Shown piece by piece: positions 38,481 through 51,274 of a stretch of DNA of 64,000 nucleotides. The DNA comes from Phalacrocorax aristotelis (taxonomy: Eukaryota > Chordata > Aves > Suliformes > Phalacrocoracidae). Each line of letters opens with the position of its first letter. The stretch's first letter is position 1. A program made the position numbers and the translations under genes. Under the pieces are notes generated by a model. It was not told the origin of the DNA. It saw only the letters and a program-made list of their open reading frames with translations, and searched no databases. The stretch lies in contig NC_134276.1 in NCBI RefSeq assembly GCF_949628215.1, positions 34,459,226 to 34,523,225 of the forward strand. The letters are read 5' to 3'.

Positions 38481-40913
38481 CCGTGTAACGGGAATTAGAA
38501 ATTGTGATCAAGCTAAAATCAAACTTTTGCTTAGGCAAGCTAAGAAGATTGATCCCACTGTTATTTTACTGCAATGCCTATTTTTTAATCTCTTGATCAG
38601 TCTAGGCTCCTGCTATATGCTCTTAATTTTTGTGGGAGGTAGAAGAGTTGAGGGGCTTTTTTCTTATATCTGTGTTTTGGCTACAGTTAATGCAAAAGGA
38701 TCTTCTTGTGTCGTGAGCAGGGAGGAAAACTGTGACAAGAAGTTGGGGCCTGTTGCTGAAAATACTGCTTATGTGTCTCTTTCCACTCTTATTAAACCAA
38801 TTATTTTAGTGGGTGTGCCCTCAGACATGGTGAGACATCTGACCTTGGACTAAGGATTATTCTCTGAAGGTTGATGCGCAAATTTGACTTCATGCACTCC
38901 AAGTTTGGAAATGAGCTGTCCCTGCTGGGTAACACCAAGGAAACATCGGAGTTCTTTGAGCCCAAACTTCCCATTGTCTCTCTGCAGAAACTAGAATGCA
39001 GTTGCAAATACTCATATTAACTTTAACAAGCTTGCAATATCTCAAAGTGAGATTTGTGCCTTTTGTGAAGATCAGTTAGGAAGTTTTTCTTGTTTTTTCC
39101 AAACTAAGCACTGAGGGCAAAACGCACTCCTTTGAGGAACCCAGAGCATGTAGTTGACTTCTGCTGACTGCCTGCTCTGAAGCTGAGGAAACTTCAGTGC
39201 ATGGACCCAAAGCATTGTCAGTTGAGAGCTCATTTGCAGGATCCTCTCTGCTTTTTAACTCTGCTTAATTCTATGACTGAAATAAGGACAACAGGGTCTA
39301 TTTTTGGTTTTAAATGTAATTTATTCTGTAATTGTTGCTTGGTAAACGAGTTTACGTGGGATACAATAATACAGAATTTCAACCTTACTTTAAAATCTGT
39401 CTTACAAATCAGTGTCATGTTGCTACTGGTTTAAGATCAGTGCTGTCAAATATTAACAAAATACAGGAAATATGTCCTTTTTCAGGAAATGCTTGTATCA
39501 TTGAGTCAGTAAAACTGTTTCAGCTTAAGAGAATTAGATTTAAATACTACTTCCAGACATGCCTAACATCTTATAACAGCAATACATATTACTGGCATAT
39601 TAAGTGTTTGCTTAAATTCAGAAGCTAGCAGATGAACTAACTCTATGTTAGTTTTTCTCTTCTGCTTTATAACTATATATAACAGCTTGATGAACCATTT
39701 GCCATTAAAACATTTCTGAAAATATTTTCAGGAAATGTACTTTCTGTATGATACACCAGTTTCGGGTCTTGTGCGATATTGCACATAATACATGTATCTT
39801 ATTTATATATTACAGGTATGTATTCATTGATAGCTGAAGGGAAGAAAACAGAGAAAACTATGCTTTTTTAACAGGGATAAACATCACTATTTCATTTTCA
39901 CTGACAGAATTTATGTTACTTGATATTGAATCCTAAATCACTTTATTTTAAATTTATTTTAAATTTCAGTGAAAATATATGTGGCATCACTAAACTGATG
40001 AAACTTCTGATCAAAACCCTATACCTCAACTTCTCCTCTATTTTTCTGTCTTGTAATTGGAGACAGGTTGTAAGACACAGGCTGGATTCTTCATTACAAC
40101 TCATCTTTGCCGAAGGGAAGAGGTTAATGAGAATGTCACACTTCTAGTTCCCATCATTAAGCCCACAAACTATTTACTCTAACTGCTCTTCTGCTTCATC
40201 CTTCTTGCCATGGTCTGAAGGATGATTCTGGTCCCAGTTCCCACTGCCAGCATTCAGTCCATTTATGCTGGATCAATGACAGCCAGGGAGCCTTCTTTAT
40301 GCTCCCGCCACTTTTTGGTGATCGATGCAATCAGCTTTATTGCCCCAGCAGGTCTTTTCCAGACCTAACATATAACATGTCATGTCCTTTGGCTTTGTAG
40401 AACCTCAACGGTAAATTCCAAATGTTGTATCCCATTTGCATCTGTCTGTCGTTTTACCTCTCTCTCTTCCAGTTTATTTCACATATTCTGACATGATCCA
40501 AGAAAACAACAGATGGCAACTTCATCCAAGTGGGTGTTATCCACAAGGGACTGCAAAACAAGAGCTTGTTTTCCAATAACTTCCTGCCTTTCAGGTTAAA
40601 AGTTCCAGAACCTACTGCAATTCTCTAATGTGAGTCTCAAAAGCAAGTTAGGATAGAGTGGTTGGTTTAAGCAGGGAAAGACCTGCTGTTGACTTCAGCG
40701 AGCTGGGACTGAGACGTACCCTCAAACAAAACTTTCAATCTAACTTCTATTGGCTAGATTTGGATGTGGGATTTCTAATGTGCAATGCATGAGTAGCAAT
40801 GATAATAGTCCAGCAGGAGAAACAGAGGCAGTATAAAGAAAAGTGGGAGAATGAGAAATTGGATGGTTATGTAGGAAACATCTGTTAAAAAATATTTGGC
40901 AGATTAAAATGCT

Positions 40914-41032
40914 TGGGAGAGAAGGGAAAGAGGAAAGAAAGAATGAAGGAGAGAAGGAATGAAGGAGGAAAGGGGGATAGGACAAAGGAGGGAAGGAATA
41001 AAGAGAGAAGGAGGGAAGGAGAGAAGGATGGA
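40914..41032 (+). repeat. Polypurine (GGAA/GAAGGA)n tract
   Basis: About 120 bp that is almost pure A and G on the plus strand, built from irregular GGAA, GAAGGA and GAGAAGG units. It is a degenerate purine microsatellite. The minus-strand frame across it, rich in Ser, Pro, Phe and Leu, is an artefact. Confidence 0.9.
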
Positions 41033-42043
41033 TATAAAGCATAGGAGGGCATATTTAGTCATGCGGCAGTTCTGCCGAACTCCTGAACACACTTCAAATT
41101 CTTCAAAACTTTAGGCTTCCAGCTGTTCCAAAAAACCCAGTGAAAATAAATGCTGTAAAAGAGTTACAGACAATGAGACAGATTTTTATTAGATTTCCTT
41201 GGGTAGAAGTGGGACAATATCTGTATCTTGTCCTGACAAGAAAGTAAAGAAAAGTTTTCCTTCCATTTCTCAACAAAAAACATCCTTTTGATCAGCAGAG
41301 AAAGAGGAGTGCAAATACTTTGGGCTACATATGGTGATTACTATGAAATGGGGAAGTAAGCATATGAAACATGAGAAAATTTAGCTCAGGTCACACATGA
41401 AGTTTTAGCTTTCTCTTCCTTTGCTAGGCCTGCTCAGCCTACAGCTTAATCAGTACAGCAGGCTACAACTAATATAATTAATAGCTGTTACTGAAGAGAG
41501 GGGTACGTATTATTAAAAATAACATCAGGACACAAAAAAAAAATACTGAGAATATAAAAGCAAAAGTAGGGGATAATCTGTAATTCTGGGATAAAGGGAG
41601 ACACAACTGAACTATAATACAGGACATGTCTCCTGACACCACTGAAGAGGTTTCAAAAGACATACAAAAAGGAGCAATTCAAATCAGATAAAGATGTAAG
41701 TAGTTACTTGGCTTTGTTTCACCTGCCTTTGGGAGTGTGAAGCAACTCATTCAGACCTGAGCTAGTGAGGCAAAGTTCCCATTAGAAAGAAATGTTTCAA
41801 GAGAACAATTCGTCTGAACAGATACCTGCCTTAGGTCAAGAAGAACTGCCCTTTCAGGGTGTCTGTTGTTTTTTTCTCTGACTATAAGGTGGACCTTCTG
41901 TTGACTGCTCAAACTTAAATTACTAATTTCTATTTGCTCAGGTTAGAGCAATTCAAGGCAAACCAGGACATAAACTGTCACCAAATAAAGCATCAAGAAC
42001 TTCGTTGAGATGAGAAAGACTTTTGTACTGGGTCTGGAAGGAC

Positions 42044-42173
42044 TGTAGTGGGTTGACCCCTGCCAACCGTCAGAGAACCACACAGCCGCTCAGTTACCCC
42101 GCTGTCACATAAGACAGAGAATGAGCAAGCATCTGTGTGGATGCTGGCTGTTGGCCGGGGTCAATCCACCACA
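42044..42173. mobile_element. 130-bp near-palindromic, LTR-derived inverted-repeat element
   Basis: The element begins TGTAGTGGGTTGACCCC and ends with the complement of TGTGGTGGATTGACCCC. The terminal inverted repeats are 42044-42067 and 42150-42173, matching at about 21 of 24 positions. The similarity continues inward on both arms (CCACACAGCCGCTCA against CCACACAGATGCTTGCTCA), so most of the element can fold as a hairpin. Each arm resembles the GCAGCCRCTCGCTCACTC-type terminus of avian retroviral LTRs, including the inverted right end of the LTR at 26.2-26.8 kb. It is either a deletion-derived LTR remnant or a small MITE-like element. No ORF. Confidence 0.7.
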
Positions 42174-45100
42174 ACTCTATGTGTTGGTCAGTCTTGTACT
42201 AAAATCCTTTGTTTTGCTTATTTGTCAGGAAGACTTTGTATGTTAGTCAATGTTGTTGAATTAAAAGATCACTAAATAATCGTTTCCAAACCCCTGGAGC
42301 TATAAAAGCAATCTGAAATACTGCTCTGATGAAACATATTTTGCACTATGCGTTCCTTCTGTCAAGAAACAGTAGGAATCTAAATGATGTCTCTTTCACA
42401 TGGACTTGTTAATAATGAGAAATCATTGCAGCACCAAGAAATACCGTTTGTGAAATACAGATGTCCTATTTTAGTGGCAACATTTTGCCTGAGCTAACAC
42501 AGCAAAAAATTAAAAAGAAAATCTATATTTCCTGATACCAACAAGAAGATAAGTAAGAATACTGAGTAAATTACTCATTTAAAAAAAAAATAGGGATCGC
42601 TGTGTTTAATTGTACACACTCTTCCTATTTCTTCCACTTCAGTTTTTTGGTGATTTCAGTGCAATGGTTTCTTCAGTTTGTCTCCCTCTAGTGAATTACC
42701 CTTTCTGTGTGCAAGCAGAGTCTTTAATCTTGAATTTTTCTTTTTTCTTCACTTGTACTGGGTGGCTACAATGTTATTATTATAATTTAATAATCTATAC
42801 ACAGCAATGCCTCTATTCCATCCCTGGCAACTACATCATTCAAGCTTATATTTGTTCCTATCACCCCAGGTATTAGCTGTCTAGGCTACAATTCATACAA
42901 AGTATTCTCAATCCTCTTCTCACTTTAAAGAAATATAATTATAACGTATTGGTTTTCAGTCATTCTTCTGTCTCCCAAATCAGTTCGGGGACTGGCTCAG
43001 AATGGAGGTCTGTGTAAAGCAGCCTTTTCAGTGGTCTAAATTAGGACCTGATGAAACAAAGTAAAGCTAGGTGCAGTTAAATCACGTCACAAATATGGAA
43101 TGCCTTTTCCAAGCCTCCCACAAGTATAATCTTTCAGCAACATAGATATATTCTAATGCTTGAGGTATAAAAGATAACATGGCCTACTCTATTTTTCAAA
43201 GGATTCCTCCGCAATTTGGGGAAAAATACATTTAATTATAACAAATGTGAATCCATCTTGGGCTTATTTGTATTAGCTCTGTTAAGATCTTAGAGTTTCT
43301 GTGGTGGGTCAGAGCCCTTCTGTGTTTAACACCTACAGACCACAAAAAAAGGCTATTTCCTCCCCCAAAGGCCTTACGCCAGAAAAGGCAGGGCAGCCAA
43401 AGAAGTGGACTCAGCAAGCAGAAGGTGGGAATGGAACAAGGTAATAACAACAGACAGCAGTTGCTGAACACTATTAGTATTAGCATAGGCTGCCAAACAT
43501 CTTTGTGACTGCAGAATTTTATAGGCAGAGGAAAGGTTTCAGGTTTACAAATGCAGATCTGAAGAAGGAAAAGCTCGTGACCACTGGTACTGCCATGTCA
43601 GAAGGGGCACACCTCTTCCAGAGCACAAGTTTTCCTCGTGAATACCTTCAAATTGTACTGTTGATTTTCTTGCCTTTCGTGCTCACTCCAGATGGCACCG
43701 CTGTTCAAGTAGGACATTAAATAGATTCTGGTGTAATTAAGCAATTAGCTGCACAATTAAATCTGAAGTTAGATAAATATTGTGAGCCACACTCTCTAAC
43801 TGCTTGTGAAGCCACACCCAGGTCATTTGTTCCCTGTTCACTGGACTCCCACCTTCTCTTCTTCAAATCCCTTCTAGTACTAATGGGAATAATAATTAAT
43901 AATGATAACAAAACTCACTGTTAAGTTCCTGCATACCGAGTTACTGAGCCAGAACGCTTTTACTTGAACGCATTGCCTCACATGGTAATGAGCTGATTCA
44001 TTTCGCACCAGCTCAGAGTGAAGAGAGGAGCTCATACCTAGCCCCATTCCCCTTCATATGTCTACCTAGGAAGGGATTTCAGGTGTTGATTTAGTATAAC
44101 AAATAATGCAAGAGGGTGTTAGTATCTTCCCCTCGTTACCTACTGTACTACCTGCTTCCATACCACACAACGTAACAGTGGTTGGGCTGTCAGCCACTCT
44201 TTGTGCAGTATAAATCAAGGCCAAGCACACTCAAGTGTTATACAAAAAATCCTCCCTCCCATGAACTCATTTATTGTTCTGCATGGACCAATTCCGCTAA
44301 CGCCTACCCACTTGAATAACTGTACTCATTCTTTGAAATCAAAGTATGACTGACTACTTGTACGCAAACTGGGTTAAGCCCTTAAATTCTGAGCTTTTGA
44401 AGACAAAACTACATCTGACATGCTTTGCAGTGCTCTTGAACTACTTTGGCATACTATGAAGTGAGAAAATAAAAGTAGAAGCGAAGGCAAGGCTTTTAAG
44501 ATGTCCTTAAATTGACCTTCAGAGAAACCCAATGCTGAACACTGAGAAAGGAACTGTGAATGAAGAAGAATAGTGTCCCAAGTGTAAATGAAAGCTCCAC
44601 AATCCCCTTTAAGCATTCTTAGAACATTAATCCATTTAAGGTATTAGGACAGCAAAGGACCATTGTTCAGGACAGGAAGTGAAAGTCGAGATGGGCTGGT
44701 TTACTCCTTCCAACACAGAGAGATATCATATTTAAATTCTGAAAATCTATTCAGAGGAATTTGAGATCTTTTATTATTTTAAAGTCTCCATTGGGGCTTT
44801 AAGAGTGTTTATTTTAAAACGCAAAACTCTCACAGCCACTCGTAAAAGAAAGAAAAAAAATCCACCTCCTAATATATGAGCTAAACATGTACTGCATTAC
44901 TTTAATCTCCTCATAATTACCATTTTCACATTTCTTTCACTTGTCATAAAATTGAATCTTCCCAGACAGACTGTCTGATAAAATTACACAGTTAGCTGGA
45001 GTACATCAAAGAGAGCAGGTGAAAGTAAGTTGCATATCCGCACATGCTGAAATTCTGCTTGACCTAAAAAGAAAGAGGTTTTCCTATCTCCTGCCTCTTC

Positions 45101-46898
45101 TTTTGGAATCCACCCTCTCTTAGTGCAGCTAATGTTTCTAATTTTCAGTTTGAACTGTTTCACCTGAACAAAATGGAGAAGCAAAATGAATAGCTGAAAC
45201 AACAATCAGATTGTATAAGGTTTGTCTTTGTCTAGTTTGTAAAAGACAATGCTGCTCTACTGAAAACACTAAGAGAATTCTAATCAAGCTTGAGTTTCCC
45301 TGGAGGACCTGTGTTAAATAGCCTTGTCCTGAGAAAGTAAAGATTGTACTACACTTCAGATATGGACTTCATGCGAGATGGATATCAAACATTTTCAAAG
45401 TCTTTTCTCTTTGAAAGAAAATCCCATCGTGGCCTCATGACAGCTGGTTTGGGTTTTTTTTTTATTTATTAAAGATTTTTTAGGTCATTCTTTAAATACA
45501 GATTTAATCAATTTTCAGTTTAAAAATCTGGGCAAAAAATAATCTCATTCATTCTAATTTATATTAAACACAAGAGATTACATCAATGCAACTCTGTGTG
45601 GGATTTCAAATCTCAGACCAGATCATTTAGAGCTATTTTAAATCTAACTTCCGTGCATGCATAGCCTGTGAAGGTTTTCACTTGGGGTTCCTGCAATGCT
45701 AATGCAGTCGTGACGTGCAGGCCATAATGCCTCTTCCAACAGATGACAGCACAGAAGGCACAGTTTTGTGTATTTTATTTATATTGACAAGGTCGAGGGG
45801 TCAGGCTGCTGATTATGAACTCTTCTGTTAGATGGACCCAAAACATATGCCAGCAGGAGATTCACTGGCAGCTCCCTTAAGCAAGGATTTAGGATATTAG
45901 TGTCTAAATGGAACGGTTGGGTGCTCACCTCAGCCTTCGTTCTGGGTGAAATCTTTCACCATGTCTCATCCATAGCTCTACCCCACAGCCAGCCAGGCAG
46001 GTTGACGATTTTTCGTGAAGGTAATACCTACAGAGAGTTCAAAGGTTCAGGAATGAGGCAATAAGTATTTTCATCTTTTGGCCTCAGGCGCTGCTGAACT
46101 AATGCTGCAAGTTCTGCAGCTAGAGTAAAGTTAAGTTTTGTTCGTTAACAGCAAACATGAGTCTGTGAGATTGCCTCACAGTTTATTTGAATTTAAATAA
46201 CCTTTGTTGTACGTGGAATTAGCCTGTGCTTAACAGGGATGACACTGAACTATAAGGGGGTAAGATTAATCCTGTCTTCAGTAGCTTTGGCAATTTACTG
46301 ATGATGATGTGTCACAGCAGCACATGCTGCCAGGGACCCTTTAGAAATTATTCCGTGCAATATTCTGTAGATAGCAAAATGCAATCGATTTTGGATCCAT
46401 AGGAAAAGCCAAGGTGTCTATAACTTAAGAAAAAAAGGAAACATACCATTTCAATGTGAAAATGGATAAAGATTTAAGGTAATCTTTGATATTTTGCGTA
46501 GCTCTTAATGTAACAGCACTATTAATATTTTGTGTCTGCCTTTGAGTTGTGGGCTGAGTCCAGAAAAACTTTAGGGTATGGGCACATGGGACTGGGATGG
46601 AATAACCACATTTTACCCAGATACTACCCATCCACTCTACTAACCAGCTTTGTGAACATTTGTAGCCCATCCCAGTTACAAAGTAAAACGCTAAATACAA
46701 ATCAGTGAAGTTTATTCAGCAGATATTTTCCATCAGTCTTGGGTGGGTGAAGATCATACAAGAGTTGTTTTAGAGGATCACGACAACCGTGAAGGACACA
46801 GGAGGAGGACATCAGAAATCTTTGCCAATGAGCATGTCTGATGCAAGAACAGCTAAATCAGCCACAAATGAGCTGATATCCTACATTGGTGATTAATT
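42174..46898. other. Intergenic, no gene seen
   Basis: About 4.7 kb of AT-rich DNA. Only short open frames occur, none recognised, and no repeat family was identified. Confidence 0.6.
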
Positions 46899-47312
46899 TG
46901 TATGAGGAATAGTGCCCCTGTACTCAGCACTGGTGAGGCCGCACCTCGAATACTGTGTTCAGTTTTGGGCCCTTCAGTACAAGAAAGACATTGAGTTGCT
47001 GGAGTGAGGTGGGGGTCAGTCTCCTCTCCCAAGTAATAAGCAATGGGATGGGAGGAAATGGCCTCAAGCTGCGCCAGGGGAAGTTTAGGTTGGATATTAG
47101 GAAAAACTTCTTCACCAAAAGGTTTGTCAAGCATTGGAACAGGCTGCCCAGGGAGGTGGTTGAGTCTCCATCCCTGGAGGTATTTAAAAGAAGGGTAGAT
47201 GTGGTGCTTGAGGATATGGTTTAATGGTGGACATGGCAGTGCTAGGTCAACAGTTGAACTTTATGATCTTACAGGCTTTTCCAACCTAAAAGATTTTAAG
47301 ATTCTGTGATTC
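46899..47312 (+). mobile_element. CR1 retrotransposon fragment with internal deletions
   Basis: A second CR1 of the same subfamily as the 34.5 kb copy. It starts within the RT C-terminal region ([19 protein letters not shown]), keeps the 3' end of ORF2 ([29 protein letters not shown]) and ends in a decayed tail AAGATTCTGTGATTC. Relative to the other copy it lacks about 22 bp near 46914 and about 155 bp at the junction near 47004, which puts the two coding parts in different frames. It is non-functional. Confidence 0.92.
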
Positions 47313-50300
47313 AAAAACACACATTCATGAGTTCCACAAATTGAAGCAGCCACTGCCCAGGTGCTGTCCTCTTCTGCAGGAGGGACAGGATCTCGATGTG
47401 TGGATTTTCTGTCTCTCTCTTCTTGAAGGAGTCATTGCCTTTTCTAGTGTGAATGCTATGCTACATACTCCCTAACTCCATTAGCTCCTACATGCACACT
47501 GTTAAAGAATGCTAGGCTTTATCAGGCTATGAATATCTGCAAAGCCAACGAAATCACAGTTTCTGATCATCTCACTAATTTTGTATGAAAATTTTCATAT
47601 CAACAGCAGTTTCATTTCAATAACCTAACAATACCATTTTTGCATTTGATTCCTGGACATTTGACTTCATGCAGTTCTGAAATGACTGAACCGCTATATT
47701 AGTTTACTGGGGTATTTTGTAGTTTTCTAGAATTAAAAGAAATAACAATTACAGAAATCAAACAGAAACAACCCTCCTGCATCAGCAGATAGCAGAGATC
47801 CCCCTACCACTCAGACTAAAAGCAGGACTGACCTAGGTCTGTATATTTTCAGTGGATTTCACAACTATTTCTGTCAGCAGCAGAATACTGAGGGTTCCAG
47901 TGGTGTCCAGGACTTGCAAAACATAGTGGTCATGGTGCTTTCAGCCCCTGTTTTAACCTCATCCTTCATTACTTTAGTTGATGCAGCTTTTTACTCTCAG
48001 CCTACATCCATCTAGTGGCTTCACCCTCCCCACCACTTTCCCTTTGGGTTCCCTGTGCTTAATTCACCATTTTCTGACTGTCCCTTCAGCTTGGCTCCTC
48101 ATCTCTCTGCTTTCTCAACCTGGGGAAAGGAAGAGCACTGAAAGCACATCAGGGAGCGTCTTTGTCTGTAGTGTTCCCTGGCCTTGAAGGAGAAAAAAGA
48201 GGGGAAGTCTGGCTCAACTGATGCAGTCTTATCCTAGGTCATACTTTGTACAAACGGAATATGACGAGTCAGCTGTTAAAACTATAACACATCTCCCCAG
48301 TTTTCAGAAGCTTGTGATTCAGCAAAAAACTGAGGCCATTAAAAAGCATCTTTCTGAAACCACAATGACTCTCTTAGAATTCTAGCCCTGGTTCTAAAGC
48401 TCAGGAATGGTGAAGCTCCTAGTTTAAGAACTGTTTTTATGTGGGTAAAACAAATGTAGATTTATCAGGCAAGAGAGAGGTTTTAATCTTCTTTAGTCTC
48501 CCCTCAGCTCTCCAGTAGCACCAGGGAAGGTAGTAAGTATTTCCCTCATGTGATGCAGCTGCTCAGTTGTGTAGCCTTCCCAGTCACATAAGGGTTATAA
48601 CGGCTCCTGAGTAAAACGCTCTTTTTTCTTTTCTGAAAAGTGGCTAAGCTATTTTTGTTCAAGTTTTCAAAAGAAGTCTTCAGCCTGAGGCAGAAATTCA
48701 GCATGAGAAATTTCTGCCCAAATTATTAAAGAATGGTGGAGCTACAAACTACTGAAAACAGATGGAGTGTGGCATAAGAAATTACAGATGTCATCACTTA
48801 TGGCCTTTATACTCTCAGAGCATTTATAGTGTAACACATATACAAATGTGAATATGCGGTACCACTCAGCAGAGTACTCGTTCTTCTTATCTTCTATGTT
48901 CCTCTAAAAAAAAGAAAATTATACAGATTTTATGGCTGCAGTAATGATCTTCAAATGTACTGCCAAGTAGCTAGAGGCTGTTAGGTCAACCCTCCAGTAA
49001 ACAATCAGATAGCAAGAACCTCCTTGCCTCGATGTTATTATTTCTTACAAAAGTCAGTAATGGCTTTATCCTCACTGCTGTTTTAGTTCAGTGTAACAGT
49101 GCAAACAGCATAGAATAACACGGAGACAGAGGGCTCTGGACAGTTACTAAGAAAGCTAATGGAGTGGATGTTAATTTCTTGAAAGAAGTTGTTGTACAAA
49201 CAGAGAACAAAAACCCTTTCAACCCTTAACTAAAAAGGCAGCAATTACATATTATTCTGGGGTGGAAAAAATCTATTATAAACACCATTTGTAGAACAAA
49301 ATCTAGCTTTGAGTCTTGCCTATTTTATAATAGTGCAGAAGGCAGAGGTGGATATTCTAATAAGCATTAGATGCAAAGAAAGTAATTATGAATGGAAAAA
49401 GCCAGTTTAGCAAGCACCAGGAGATAAGACAGTTTACATTAGAAGCTTGGTATCTTATTGGTGGATCCATTTTTTAAATCAACTAGGATTAAAATAGGGG
49501 ACAAATTTAGGGTTCAAGTCAACAAAGAAACAGCTGTGCATTTCCATTTTTATTTGATTTATATTGTTCCCAATCGATTCCATATAAGAGAAGCACCTTC
49601 TGTTATTACAAACACTCATCACAGTGAATTACAGTGGCTCCATGGAAATCAGTACTTATATTTGTTCAAAACTGATACACAGCAGAAGAAAACAATCCAG
49701 ACTGCCTCTACATCTAATATCTAAAGCAAGCCATCAGTGGCTAGAGATAATTTGAGAAAACAACTACACATTTTAAACCAAGGAAACTAATTTTGCCTGA
49801 CTGAAAAAAAAGATAAGAAAGTAACCTCCTAATTTCAGGGATGAAAACTATTGGTAAGCAAGGCCTGCCTCTATGGCTTGACTTTCTCTGCTAGTACTGC
49901 CAGATGGAACGCACTAGGGAACTGTATGAATTCTGATAGACTTCTTTTTTTGCCTCTTCACATTTTCTGGACATAATTTCAAAAGGGTTTAATGTTAGAC
50001 CTACCCTCCAGAAAAAGATACAACAGTAAATTAAGACAGACTTAATTCTATTACTGTAGCTCAGTCAGAACATTTGGGTAAAATTCAGGCCTCGCTGTAT
50101 TCAATGGGAGGTTTCCTACAAACTTCAGATGAAGTCAGGATTTCATCTCAGCTGTCTTCTCTGTCCTTGTGTAGGAGAACTGCCTACAACTAGGCAGAGA
50201 TGATGCATTGTTCTTTATAGTCTGCACCTGGGTCTAATTTAGTCTTGCAGCTAGAGCTACACAGCAAAGTAGCTGACAGCTACTAGAGAGAAGAGTCTGG

Positions 50301-50701
50301 AAATTGTCAAGTCACAGAGATGCTTCTGAGCTCTCACTCTTTGGAATAAGTTCTCCTCTGTTTAATCAAAGGAAAAGTATTTTTGTTAAGAAACTTCACG
50401 TTCCAAATAAGAATGCTGTTAAGCCAGGGAATTAAAATATGAAATAGCTGTTTATTACCAGTGTTGTAATTCATCTGTGAAAGCCTTCACAAACACACCA
50501 GATGCAGACTGCTAAATCCTTCCACTTCATGACAGCACTGAACTGGAATCATGCTGACGGAATCATGCCTTCCACAGAGAAGAGTGAGCAAGTACCAGAT
50601 ATGTAAAGCATATATGCATCATCTATAATTAGCAAGCGAAGGAGATGCCATATTCAAGCAATAATGTAGTATTGTATAGCCAGATAAAATTTCACGTGTT
50701 G

Positions 50702-50834
50702 GTATACACATGTATATACAAGAAAAACTAGGTTCTATGCATTCACATTATTAAATTATACTAAATTTTGAGCGTTGTCATGACAGTATAGCATAAAACC
50801 AATGCAACATTCAAGCTGTGCCTCTAATTGTTTG
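50702..50834 (+). repeat. Diverged duplicated segment, copy A
   Basis: This segment aligns by eye with 51121-51274 in the same orientation. Shared blocks in order are a TA/CA-rich start, RCATTCACA, TAAATTA, TATAAAATTTTGA-like, AGCATAAAAYC and a TCTAATTGTTTG / TTTAATTGCTTG end. The spacing between copies is about 290 bp. I cannot name the family. Confidence 0.5.
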
Positions 50835-51120
50835 TGTGTATGTATACATGTATATATTCAAGAAAATGTTCCTCCCCATAATTATGCACAGAGATAACAA
50901 TGTTTCCATTATAACTTTCCCAGCAATGGTTTGAAAACCCGTAAATAGAGTTTTCTTTTGCTGCAAATGGAAAGTTGGAAGCTGAACTCAAGGCTGAATT
51001 TAAAGTTTTGGAAAAGTTGACTAACTCAGAATTTTAAGACAATGTTTTAAAAAGCAAAACATTTTATAGATACATGACTCAGGATTGAAATTTAAGGCAT
51101 TTAGCTTGACAGGTGTATAT

Positions 51121-51274
51121 ATATACACACATACAGAGGTAAAAGGCTTTGTACATTCACAGTGTGAAATTACTGTGAATCTGTATAAAATTTTGAAATG
51201 TCTCATTATTCCAAGCACAGCATAAAATCTATTCAGTATTCAGGTTATGCATTTAATTGCTTGCATATCTGTTG
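51121..51274 (+). repeat. Diverged duplicated segment, copy B
   Basis: This is the partner of the segment at 50702-50834, with the same block order and several small insertions. The divergence suggests an old local duplication or two copies of an unidentified ancient repeat. Confidence 0.5.

Larger units (their letters stand above)
36169..42043. other. Intergenic, no gene; contains an old relic and a polypurine tract
   Basis: AT-rich sequence with no recognised gene. A 115-codon frame at 36854-37201 is unlike any family I know. The stretch includes a possible ancient CR1-like relic at about 37990-38480 and the polypurine tract at 40914-41032, listed separately. Confidence 0.6.

Noticed and set aside
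40740..41092. Minus-strand frames rich in Ser, Pro, Phe and Leu
   Set aside because: Translation of the complement of the polypurine tract, not a protein.
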